The notes under the pieces: generated by a model
Seen by the model: the letters and a program-made list of their open reading frames with translations, nothing else
Told to the model about the DNA's origin: nothing
Database searches by the model: none
Made by a program: the position numbers and the translations under genes
NCBI GenBank assembly: GCA_021209875.1
Contig: JAGYVD010000005.1
Location: 434,001-498,000, forward strand
DNA length: 64,000 nt
Direction: 5' to 3'
Source: Rosellinia necatrix
Taxonomy: Eukaryota > Ascomycota > Sordariomycetes > Xylariales > Xylariaceae
Shown: one piece after another, positions 1 through 12,467 of the stretch
Position numbering within the stretch: the stretch's first letter is position 1
Layout: each line of letters starts with the position of its first letter

Positions 1-3000
1 TAATAATAACTACAAGCTTAGCAGCAGCTAAAGCTATAAATATAACTAATATATTACTAATTAATACCGGCCTATTATTTAACGCGTTTTTAAATATTTT
101 ATTAATTATTAATTTTAATATTTTATATTTAAAAATAAAATATATATTTTAATAAGTTTAAATTGCTAAATATATATTTATTAACAGACTTTATATTAAT
201 AATTTTTATTATTGCAGCTATTGCTTTTAATACGTATTAAAAGCGCAACGTAATTTAAAAGCTAGACTTAACTATAATAAAAACTAATATAATCGCTAAA
301 ATAATTAACGCGTTAAAACAATACAATATTTTTTTAACAGGCTTTTTTTTTAATAAAGTTTTTAAAATAGCTAACGCGACTAGCATAACAGATATAATTA
401 ACGCGATTTATATAATAAAAACGCCTGTAGCAAAAACAGGCAAATAGTTAGATAAACTGCTAAAGCTTAAAATCTAAAAGATCCTGTTAATATTAAATAT
501 AAAAAAGCTTAATAAAAAAAATAAAATTAAAACTCTAAATAAATAATTTATTTATATAAAAAAGATATTATAACGCTAAAAATTTTTAAATTGTTATAAA
601 AATATTTAATATTTAAAAAACTAGAGCATTATTAATATACCGTAGAAAAACAAATAAAAATTTTTAATTAATAATTAATAATAAATAAAACTAAATTTTT
701 AATTATATTTTTTAACGCACGTAATTAAAAAGCAGTTAATATAATATTTAACAAGCTTTATAAACAAAATAAAATAAAATAAATCAACAGCTTTTTTTAT
801 TTATATATTTAACTTTTATTATATAGCTTATATATAAAAAAACTATATTTATATCTAATAGTTAATTTATAAGTTTTAAATAAAATAGCTGTTTTAAATA
901 ACTATTTATTGCTGTTATAATTTATAATTATTGCTTTAATTAAAAAAAAAAAATATTTAACTGTTATAAACACAACTGTTTTTTTTATTAATTTATAGTT
1001 TACCCTATTATTAAAACTAATTTATAATAATAAGTTTTTAAAACTAAAACAATTAATAATAGCTTTAATAAGATTTTATAACATGCTTACATATATTTAA
1101 CGTTTTATAAATAAATTACTTTGTTTTTACAAGCATTATTATAAAGCTTTTATTAATAATATTATTATTTTTTAAATATTAAAACAGATTATTTAGCTTA
1201 TTTACGCAATATTTTACGCTGTTTAATAAAAAAATTTTTTATCGCTTAAAAAAACTTTTATTGCATATTTTTTTATTAAACTATTAAGCTTTTAAATAAA
1301 CGCTTTAAGTTTATTAATAATAAAAACAACTAGCAGCATTTAAAAACTTTAAATTTTTTAACTAGTTAAAAGTTTTAAAATAATACTTAAAAAATACAGG
1401 ATTTTTTATATATTGTTATTATATTATATTAAAATTGCAGAACTTTTATAAAAATATAAAATAGAATTATTTAATAAAAACGTAAAATAAAACAATATAA
1501 AATTAATAATTATAGCAAACGCTAAATATATTATCGGTTTATATATTTTAAACTAACTATAATTAAAATAAAATTATTTAAAGCTTTTAAAACTTGATTT
1601 ATTTATATATTATATTTTATTATTATAATTTTATAAAAATATTATATATATAAATAAATAGCTTGTTAAAAAAGCTTTAAAATAATATTATTTTATATTA
1701 AAAATAAATATATATAAAAACTAGGATTAATAATTTTAAATATATAAATATTGCTAGTAATATTTTTAAGTTGTTATATATTATAACTAAAAATAAAATA
1801 TAAACTTTTAAGCTAAAAATAGCTTATATAATATAAACATATTAACGTCTGCAAACTATAATTAAAGCTTTAACTAATTTAATAGTTTTTTTTACTAATT
1901 ATTTAACAATAAAAACATATTAAACTAAATTAAGCTTAACAGTAGATCTATTAACTATATAAACAAACGTTTAATTAACGCGTTTATATATTTATTATAA
2001 TATAAATTATAAATATATTATATATTAAACAGATTAAACTTTGTTTTAAATATATTTAATTAATTAAAAATATTATTAACTTAATAAATACTAAAAAAAA
2101 TAATTTAAATAAATAAAAACTAGTATTAAATAATATATAAATAATATATTTAAAACTAATAATAAAAAACAATAAAAGCCGAAATTATAATAGATTATAT
2201 TAAAATTTTAAATATTAAAAGTTTTAAAACGATTTATAAAAGCAATAAAAACGTTATAAATTTTTTAAACTTAAATATTTTTATAATCGTAAATAATTTA
2301 CTATATAATATTAATTAAAAAATAAGCGTAAATTATATATACTTAAAAATAAATAACTAAACTTTTAATAATAATATATAATAATAAACATTATTTTAGC
2401 AAATAATATATAATAAAAAATTAAAGCTTTATATAATCAAGTTAAAAACTTATAAAATAAAAACATATTTAAATTATTATAACAGATATAAGTTATATAA
2501 TATTAATAAAAAAGCCGCATAATAATTATTAATTTATTTAACTAGAAAATATTAAACTAATAAAAATAATTATAATAAATTTTATTATAAGCTTATTTAA
2601 AATATTATTTTTAGTTATACTATAGCAATTAAAAAATTTAATTATTATAACATATTAATAATAATAATATACGCTATATTAAAACGTTTATTATTTATTT
2701 TAAACAATAAGAAATATTTTGCTAAAAACTAAGCAAAAATATTAGCTAAGCAATTCTTATTATTTAATTAAAATATATTAAGCAATATTATTTTTAATTA
2801 AAATTATAAATTTATTTTTAAATTTTAAACAAAGCTTTAAAAAGCTATAAAAGCAAAACTTTTAATAACAACTTTTATTATTTATAAAATAATAGTTTAT
2901 TTAAATAAAAAATTAAATAATAAAAATCGTTATTTAGTATTATATATATATATATTTAAACTACGATTAAATAAATATGTTGCTATTTTTATAGTAAAAC

Positions 3001-3954
3001 TTAAATAAAGTATATTTAAAACTTATTAAATTATTAGCTTATAAACAGCTTTTTAAATTTTAGTTATTTAAATTAAATAATTTTTTATTAATATAAAAAT
3101 AAGTATAACTATTAAAAATATTTAATTTATATAAAAATATTTTTATAAAAATATAAAATTAACTATAAACTTTATAACAGCATATATAAAACAATATTAT
3201 AATAATAAATATAAATTAATAAAATTTAATATAAAAATATAATAAATTTAAAACTTTATTAAAAATATTATTTTTTAAAAGCTGTTTAAAAAGTATTTTT
3301 AACAGCACGTAAAATTATAAAAATTAAAAAAAGTTAATAAATTAGCTTATAAATTAAAATTGCTAAAAACTTTTAATATTTATTTTGTTATTTTAATCGC
3401 ATATTTATTATTTAAAAACACCGGTAAAAATTTTTTATTAAAAATATTAGCACTAAGGCCGGTATTTAAAAACAAAACTTAAAAAAAAAGCAACTTATTT
3501 AAAATCGAAATAATTTTAAGCATTAAATAAACTATACTAAAAATAGATTTAATTATTTTATTAAATAAAAAAATATAGTTATAAAAACAATTAATAAAAA
3601 TCAAAATAGCAACTATATAGTGCTAAAAAACTAATTAAAAAATACTAAGATTAAAAAAAAAATAGACCTTGGCTAAAAAAATTAAAAAAAAGCTGTAGCT
3701 AACCTTATAAACAATAAAAAAAAGTTATGCAATTATTAAAAACAATAACGTTTTATTATAGCTTTAATATTTAATACAGTTAAAAAAAAAAAAGCTTTTT
3801 ATTTAGCTAGCATAGCTAGCTAAATAAAAATTATATAAATTAAATAAAGTATTAGCTTAAAGCTTTTAGTCCCGCAAAAACCAGAAGCCCTTCTTTTTTT
3901 AATTCTATATCACACTTTTACAGACTTAACTACACTACCCCTAGTAAACCATAC
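1..3954. other. AT-rich degenerate DNA, no gene seen
   Basis: This segment is heavily AT-rich with stops in all frames. It probably consists of decayed transposon sequence, but I could not recognise any protein domain or align it to the other repeats in the window. A slightly less decayed strip at about 3,865-3,955 precedes the first copy of the 5.4-kb repeat and does not resemble the sequence preceding the second copy. Confidence 0.6.
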
Positions 3955-5270
3955 TAATAATAATTTTAAGTTTAAACATAAAACTACTAAAACTAAAAAA
4001 ATATTTAAAATAGCTAAAATTTTTTAAATCGTTATATATAAAACTATTATATTATTAAATTTATTAATTATATTATATAGTTTATTTATTAAAATATTTT
4101 AAATAACTTTTTATATTTATTAAAGTTTTAATATATAATATTTCTAGTTATTTTAAAACTTAATTTTTTTTTATATAATGCTTTGTTGCTAATATAATAA
4201 AAATTTAAATTAAAAACTTATATTAATATTATTTATAAAAACCTAATAATAAAATAAACAGTTTTATATATATTAAGTTTAATAATATAAAAATTAAACT
4301 TTGTTTAAAATTGTTTATTTATTATTAAATTTTTAGTTTAAGTTTTTAATATTGTTTAAAACTAAATTAATTATTTAAGCAGCTATTAATAAGTTATATA
4401 AAGCTTTTAATTAATATATATAATTAATATAAGCTTTTTTAGCCCGCTGTAAAATATAGTTTTAAGCAGTTTTTATTATATAAAAATTAATTTAAGCTAA
4501 TTGTTTGCTTTATTTTTTTATATTAAAATAATATTTTTTATATAATAATATAATTTAGCCGCTATTAAATTTAATTAAATATTTTAGTTGAAATATTTTT
4601 TTAATTTTATGCAAAAGTTAGCTTATTTTAGTTTATATTTTTTTTTTTTTAAAAGTTTAATATAATAAAATTAAATATATTGTCTGTTTATAAGCCAGTA
4701 ATATTAAAAATTTTTAGTTGTTTTATTTTATATAATAAATATAAGTTATATATAAATATAAATATATTTAATTATTTTTAGTAGTATTAATAATAAGTTT
4801 TAAACTAATATAATTTTAATTTTGTTAGTTTATACAGCAGTTATATAATTTTAAAATTGTTTTTTAAAATATTTTAGCTTAAGTTTACTAAATAGTTATA
4901 TAAAATTTTTTTGCAAGCTTGTTTTTAATTATATATATGCTTATATAATATTTTAAAGTTTATTTAAAAATTATAATTATAAATTAATAAAAGTTTAAGT
5001 GCTAGCAGCAGTTTTTAGTTTATTTATTAAATAATTAAAAATTATATAAATATTATTTTTTTCAGCGTTATTATATTTTTATATAATAAGTTTTAATTTT
5101 TATATAGTCGGGTTGTTTTTTTTTTTAATTTTTATATAAGTTTAGATTTAAAAATTTAAGCTTTGCTGTGCTTAGATTTAATATATTTAATAAACTAAAA
5201 TATTTTTTGTGCAACAAAGTTGTTAATTTTAATGATATTTAATTTTTTAAATAATATTTTTAATATAATA

Positions 5271-5580
5271 TGTGACAGTAGTATGGAATGACTTAGCAAT
5301 TAAGCCAGGAATCCCCATTTTAAAGATCTCTTAAGCAGAGGATGCATACTTGTAAAGTGCAGTTCTAATGCCGCACTTGCAAGCGTTACGCGCTCGGAGC
5401 AGAAACGACTCTTAGGATTGTTCCTACTACGTGATCAATATATATAAATACCCGTGGCTCACTACACCAGATAAAAGCTTCCTAGTAAATTTAATCATCT
5501 GTACTAAACATTCCCAAAGTATTACCACGCTTTTAATAATCAATAAATCTTCCCACAGATCGATCCACACCTCCGTTAAA
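5271..5580. mobile_element. Solo LTR-like insert, little RIP, with target-site duplication
   Basis: A 310-bp segment of ordinary composition interrupts copy 1 of the 5.4-kb repeat. It begins TGTGACAGTAG and is flanked on both sides by TAATA (5,266-5,270 and 5,581-5,585). The second repeat copy at about 22,220 has the empty site with a single TAATA, so the insertion boundaries are defined. A TATA-like motif (TATATATAAATA, about 5,438-5,450) is followed by a promoter-like downstream stretch, as in fungal LTR promoters. The 3' end reads GTTAAA rather than the usual CA. There is no second copy in the window, which fits a solo LTR left by recombination. Confidence 0.75.
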
Positions 5581-8500
5581 TAATAATTATACTGTTTTTC
5601 CGGAGCTTTACTATTAAAACATACGCCTGCTGTTTTTTTGCTATTATAAAAATATTATTTAGCTTTTATATAAATATAGCCTATATATTAGCATTTATAA
5701 TAATATTTTTTTTTAGTCTGCTACGCTTTTATATAATAAATAATTAAATAATCTAAAATATTTTCTGTTTATTAATTTATTATTTATTTATTATATAATA
5801 ATATAGTTTAATTTAAATATATTAAAATTATATCAGGCTATTAATTAAATTAATAACTATATTAGATTTTTAATTAATTAAATTTTATTCAGCTTTGGCC
5901 AACTTTTTTTTTTTTTTTATATTAAAACTTCGCTTTTTAAAAATAACAAAAAATATATTATATATAACTAAGCTATTATATTTATTAATTATATAATTAA
6001 TTTTAATTTTAGCCTGTTTTTATATCATATTTTTATAGCTTTTTTATTGCTTCTGTTTTTTATATAATATTTAATAAAAAAGTAAATCCTGGTTAATTTT
6101 AAAATATGTTTTAAATATTAACAAAATAAATATTAGTCTGTTTAAACTTGCAGTATTATTTAAAGCTTTAATTATTATTTATAAAATTAATTTTTGTTTT
6201 ATATAATATTTAATTTTTGTTTTTAATATATTATATATATAATAAAATAGTTTATATATTTATTTAATTTTATTTATTATTTAATAAGCTTTAATAAATA
6301 TTATATAATATTATATATTAATTATTTTAACTTAGTTTTAGAATTTTTTAATAAAAATTTATATTTAAATTATATATAATATAATTAAAAAGTTTTTAAT
6401 ATATATTAATTTAATATTTATATAATATTTTTAAATATTATATATAAATATAAATTTTAAAAATATTACAGCTTAAAATAATATTATAGTATTAATAATA
6501 TAAAATATTTATTTATTATTTATTTATATAATATTAATTATAATTTTATAATTAAAATTATAATTATTTTTAAACGAAAACTTAAAACGTTTTAATATTT
6601 AATTATATAACTAGCAATAATAATATAACTTTTAAATTTTTTTAAAATTAAATAGTTTATATTATATTTTATATAATTTAACAGCTTATATAGTTTTTTA
6701 TATAAAATATTTAAAACAGCAATATAAACGTTTTAGTTTTATTTTAATAAAATATATGCTAGCTTTTTAAAAGCTTATATTAAAAATAAATATTTTTATT
6801 TATATATAATAGATATAGTTTTTTGTTTTATTATATAATAACGTTTTTATATTATTAAAATAAATTTATAAATAGTCTGCGTTTTTAAAAAAATAAAATA
6901 ATATTAAAATATTTAAAATATAATATATTATTATATTAAAAACATTTTTATTTTAATTATTTTAATTAATATAATAGTTTTTTATTTTTAAATTATATAA
7001 AAACAGTTTTTTTATTTATTTAGCTTATATATAAAAGTTTATTTAAATATATGTTTTTAATTATATTTTTTATTATTAAATAATTAAAAACATTTATATT
7101 TTATAGTTTATTTTAATATTTTATATAATATTAATAGCTTAATATAAATTAATTAAATAAAACATTTGTTATTTAATTTTAAATATTTTTTATTATATAA
7201 TATATAAATATATTATTTATTAAAAACTAAGTTAATTATATATTTTATTTATTATTAATTTTTTTATTATTGTTTAAGTTTAGTTTAAAATATTTTTATA
7301 TTTTATAAAATATATTAAAAATCGTCGGGCGATAAAAACAGTTAAAAATTATTTTATACAAGTTAAACTATATGTTTTTACACGGGCTTTTTTAAAATAT
7401 ATAGTTTATTAACCAGCAGCCCGTTTTTTATATATAAAATATTTTTATTTATATAAGCGCTATAGTTAAGCTGTTTTTAAGTTATAAAAGTTTTATTAAA
7501 CATTAAGCTAGCTTAAAAGTTTATATATATTTTTAAATTAAAAAGCTTTTATATAATTATTTTAATTATATTTTTAGTTAATAAAATAAATATTATTTAT
7601 TTTTATATAAAATATTTTATTTTATTTTTATTTATAACTTGCAAATATGTTTTTAAATTAATAAAAAACTTTTATATATAAGTTTTAAAATATAAAAACT
7701 ATTGCTAATTTTAATATATTTTAGCATGCTTATATAATTATTATATTTAGTTAGATTTTATTTTAATAGTTTGTTTTTAAAGCTTATTATATTTTTATTA
7801 GTTTAATAATTATTAAATTTAATATTTTATATATAACTAAATTTAAATTGTTTTATTTTATTTATATAAAAATAATATTAATTTAATCAGCTTAATATTA
7901 GCTATAATTTATATTTATATTAAAATAAATATTTATTATATAATAAATTTTATTTTAAGTTTTATTTAGTTTAATATTATATATATAAAAATTTTAGCTG
8001 GATTTTTAATATAATTAAAAATATAACATAATATTAGTTTTTATTATTTTAAATTATTAATATAAGCTAATAAACAGCTGTGCTTTATTATATAATAAAT
8101 TATATAGCTTGCTAAAATAGTTTTTTTTTTTATATTTTTAAAAATAATATATTTATTAAAAATATATTTCTGTTTTATATGTTTTAAAAAAAATAAATTA
8201 AAAATATATTTATTATAATTAAATTAAATATTATATATATATATAATAATTATTTAAAAGTTTATAAAAATAATATATAATAAAACATTTATAAATTAAT
8301 TAAAAGTTTTATTTATATTTTATAAATATTATATATTTATTTATTAAATTAAAAATATATTTATATTTAATTATTAATTATATTAATAGTTTATTAATTT
8401 TTTTTTAAAGTTTAAAACATATATTAAATATTAATCCTAGTTATAATATATTAAATAATATTTTAAGCTATAAAATATTTATATTATTTATATTTATATA

Positions 8501-9353
8501 AAGCTATTAGTTTAAAATAAATAAATTAAATGTTTATATAAGCATTAATATAAATATAAATTAAAAACGTTTTAATTTATTTAATATATATTATTTTTAT
8601 ATAATCTATATAAGCTTAATTGCTTATATAAAACTATTATTGCTGTTAAATCGTACGTTTTTTTTATTTAATATATTAAACAGCTTTTGTTAGATTAGCT
8701 TATATAATTAATTTTATGTTTTATATATTTATAGTCTAAAGTTTTTAATATATAATTTTATAATAACTAGCTAGTTATATTTAAATATTTATATTTTAAA
8801 ATATAACAGGCTGCTTATATATTAAATATAATTAAAGTTGTTGTTATAACATAAAACTTTTATTTTTAATATTATATATTTATAATATTTTATATAATAT
8901 ATTTGCTAATTTTATAATTTATTATAATTTTATTATATTATTTAATATTATTATATATAATAAAAGTTTTTTTTATTATATAATTATTTTAAAGTTATTA
9001 TAAAAATATATTAAAAATAAATAAACAAGTTTTAATAATAAATTAATAAACAGGTTTTTAAAAGTTTGTTTATATCTTATTTAGTTTTTATATAATAAAT
9101 AGTTTTATATAATTATATACTATTACTTTTTAATATTTAATTTTATATTATAACTTTAAAATATAATAAAGTATATAAAAATATAAATATTTAAAATTAA
9201 TTTTTTAAGCTTTTATTATATAAAAATAATTTATTTATATAAAATAAAATTTTTAAAATATAATATAAAAACTTGTTTAAATTTATTAAACTTTAAGCAT
9301 GCTTTGTTTTTATTTTTGCTAATTTATAGTTATATTTTACAACTATTAATTAA

Positions 9354-9666
9354 TATTAAATAAGCTTTATATATATAATATATATATTATTTACACGTAA
9401 AACAGAATATAACCTTTTATTATATAATGTTTATTATGTTTAATAATTTTATTTAAATAACTATTATGCCTTGTATTATTTTAAGTTTTATATAAAAATT
9501 CTGCTAGTGTACAACTTATTAAAATAACAGCGATAATATAGCTTGTTTTATATATAAAGTATACACGCTATATATATATATATAATATATATGTTATATG
9601 CTTATATAAAACATATGCACGTATAACAGCTGTAAGTAACTGTGACTAATTGCTATAGTTCTAATA
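9354..9666 (+). repeat. 313-bp LTR-family copy, right end of repeat copy 1
   Basis: It matches the better preserved unit at 20,206-20,518 along its full length. The start TATTAAATAAGC corresponds to TGTTGAATAGGC with G-to-A changes, and the end TTCTAATA corresponds to TTCTAACA with a C-to-T change. It lies at the right boundary of the 5.4-kb repeat, in the same relative place as the unit at 25,976-26,285. Confidence 0.75.
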
Positions 9667-10488
9667 ATAAACATGTTTTTTATTATAATTATAATATTTA
9701 TAGCAGAAAAACAATATAAAAAAACTAAAAATAAAGCTTGTTATATTTATTATTAATTTTTAAACAATATTAAAATAAACTTTTAATAAACTTTATAACA
9801 GATTTACTAGCAGAAAAATAAAGCAATTTTATTAATTTAATAATAATTATTAATAAGCTTAATAAAACTATAATATTAAAAATAATAGTTTTAATAAATA
9901 TAAAAACTTATATTAAACAGTTTATATAATATTATTAACGTTATTATAAGTTTTTATAGCTATAACTAGTAATAAAAACATAAATTAAACCAGTTGTTTT
10001 TAACGCAGAATATATTTATTAATAAATATTAAATAACATTTATTTACTGCTTATTATTTAAAAATAAATAAAGCGATAAAATAAATAAACTAAAAATACT
10101 AATATATTTATAAATATATATTATATATATTTAATATAACTAGCTTATATTATTTTTAAAAGCTATGCTTATTATAAATAATTAAAACATTATAGTTATT
10201 AAGCTAAGCTTTTTTTATAATTTATAAATATTATATAGCTATTATATTAATAATTAAACGTTTAATATAACTAGTTTATAACTTATAAACTTTAGCTAAA
10301 ATATTTATATAAAAATTAAAAATAATATAAAATTTGCTTAAGCAGCTATAGCTATAATATAATAAAACTAAAAAAAGCTGTTAATAAGCAGCGCATACTA
10401 GCTAATAAATTTAAAACTAAAATTTTATTTAATTATTTTTAAAATATATAAACGCTGCAGCTATTTTAAAATTAATATAATTATATAT
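9667..10488. other. AT-rich DNA between two LTR copies, no gene seen
   Basis: About 820 bp of decayed AT-rich sequence separates the LTR unit ending at 9,666 from the next at 10,489. No coding signal or recognisable repeat was found. Confidence 0.5.
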
Positions 10489-10800
10489 TTGTTAAATAAG
10501 CTTTATAAATGCAATGCATATACTGTTTATATATAAAACAAAATATAACTTTTATTATATAATATTTATTATATTTTTTATTTTATTTAAGTAATTATTA
10601 TATATAGTATTATTTTAAATTTTATATAAAAATTCTATTAATATATAACTTATTAAAATAATAATAATAATATATTTAATTTTATATATAAAATATATAT
10701 ATTATATATATATATATAATATATATATTATATATTTATATAAAATATATATATATATAATAGCTATAAATAATTATAATTAATTGCTATAGTTTTAATA
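10489..10800 (+). repeat. 313-bp LTR family, most decayed copy
   Basis: The unit starts TGTTAAATAAGC and ends TTTTAATA, and the stretch between follows the other three copies with the most G-to-A and C-to-T changes of the four. The five bases on each side do not match, so no target duplication can be claimed. Confidence 0.7.
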
Positions 10801-11574
10801 TTAGCTTTTTTTTATTAATTATAGTTTTTATTTATATATTATTTTTATTTATATATAATTATTTATATATATATAATTATTTATTTATATATAGTTGTTT
10901 TTTTATATAAAGTTTTTTATTTATATGCAGCTTTTAATTTATATATGCTTTATATAGCTGCTGCTTAATGCTTAAGCTTAAGCTTAAAATTGCTAGCGTG
11001 TTTTCTGCTGTTTAAATATATATACAGCTTTATTTACAGCTAACCTTTTGTTCTGCTGTTCCGTTTATTATTTTTTTTTTTTTATATATATATATATAAT
11101 AGCTTTTTTTTTATATAGTATAAATGCTAACTTTTAAAAGCTGCAGCATTAATAATAATAATAATAATAATAATATCTGCTGCTGCTTTTGCTGCTGCTG
11201 CTGCTGTTTTTACGCTGCTTGCTTGTTTTTGTTTTTATTTTGCGTTTTTTTTAATAAAAAATATTTAATAGTTTATAAACTTTATTTATATAAAAAAACA
11301 GCTAAATAAAATTTATTATTTTTTATAAAAACTTAAGCTTATTAAGTTTTAATATAGTTTTATATATTAATATATATAATTTTTTTTAAATAAATAATTA
11401 TTTATATATTTTTATTTTTTTTTTATTAATAAGTTTTTATATATAATAAAATATTAAAAATATTATTGCTGCTGCTTTTTTTTATAATATTTTGTTTTAA
11501 ATAATAGCTTTAAATATTTTTATAAATATTTAAGCTAAATTTATTTATTATATAAGCTATTTTTAAACTTTTTA
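10801..11574. other. AT-rich DNA with AAT and TGC microsatellites
   Basis: Mostly A/T. At about 11,150-11,220 there is an AAT trinucleotide run followed directly by GCT/TGC trinucleotide runs. The short open frame over these runs (61 codons, mostly Asn and Cys) is a product of the microsatellite and not a gene. Confidence 0.6.
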
Positions 11575-12467
11575 AGAAGATTGGTATGAGGGTAGAAAGA
11601 AAGATGCTTCTATTAATTCCTCTGCTAGGTGGGGAATTCTAGTAAGTCTAGAATTAACCCCTGCAGGGGTGGCCGTAGGCCACCTGTTGCCAGCCGTAGC
11701 TTGTGCAACCTATTTTTAGCTTATTTAATCTAATAATACACGAGCCAGTGGCTTAATTAATACGGTCCTTTTTAAAAACTCTATTAAAATGCTGGCGGAC
11801 AGAAAAACAGCTACTGTTTTTAATAATACGTTACGTTGTTTTATAAAGCCGTTTTCCGCGCTTAACTTTTTTTTTTACTTTAAAGCAAAGGCCGTTTTTT
11901 TTTTAATAGTTATTTATTATTTTTTTTAAATAACGCAGTTAATTTTTAATATATTATTAGTTATGTTTATATTTTTAGCTTTATTATTTAATTAAATAAT
12001 TAAATCTGTTTTTTTTTTATTAACGCAATATTTAAAAATCTATTTAATTTTATATATTTTTTATTATTACTATTTAAATATTTATATTAATTAGCTTTTA
12101 TTAGCTTAAATGCTAATTTAGTTTATTTAAAAAGTTATTTTAGCTGCATATATATTTTAAATAAGCTTTTAATATTATTAAATAAATTTTATAATACTTT
12201 AAAAAATTTAATTTATAAACTAAATCTCTAATTTTTTTTTTTACTGTTTAAAGTTTTACGCGTTATTGATAGAGTCCCCGAGGGGGCCCGTATCAATCGA
12301 GCCAACGGCTCGTGTATTATTAGATTAGATAGGTTGCACAGGCTACGGCTGGCAACAGGTGGCCCACGGCCACCCCTGCAGGGGTTAATTCTAGACTTAC
12401 TAGAATTCCCCACCTAGCAGAGGAATTAATAGAGGCATCTTTCTTTCTACCCTCATACCAATCTTCT
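11575..12467. mobile_element. Fold-back (long terminal inverted repeat) element
   Basis: Two GC-richer arms of about 200 bp, 11,575-11,770 and 12,262-12,467, are near-perfect reverse complements. Both start at AGAAGATTGGTATGAG and differ by scattered C/T changes and one indel of about 14 bp. The roughly 490-bp centre is fully AT-rich and has no open frame. Each arm holds several small hairpins: AATTCTAG..CTAGAATT, ACCCCTGCAGGGGT and GGTGGCC..GGCCACC. This fits a non-autonomous fold-back or MITE-like DNA element. No clear target duplication is visible. A third arm stands alone at 19,260-19,471. Confidence 0.75.

Larger units (their letters stand above)
3955..9666. repeat. 5.4-kb RIP-decayed repeat, copy 1
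   Basis: From the shared motif TAATTTTAAGTTTAAA near 3,960 onward this region can be followed almost line by line in the segment 20,905-26,285, in the same orientation. Differences are mostly C/T and G/A plus small indels in A/T runs. Copy 1 carries an extra 310-bp insert at 5,271-5,580. The right end is a 313-bp LTR-like unit (9,354-9,666). I see no matching LTR at the left end, so the element is either 5'-truncated or not a standard LTR element. No reverse transcriptase or integrase motif survives. The most likely origin is a retrotransposon (inference from length and LTR-like end). Confidence 0.8.

Noticed and set aside
11124..11309. 61-codon frame in the AT block
   Set aside because: It is made of Asn and Cys runs from AAT and TGC microsatellites.
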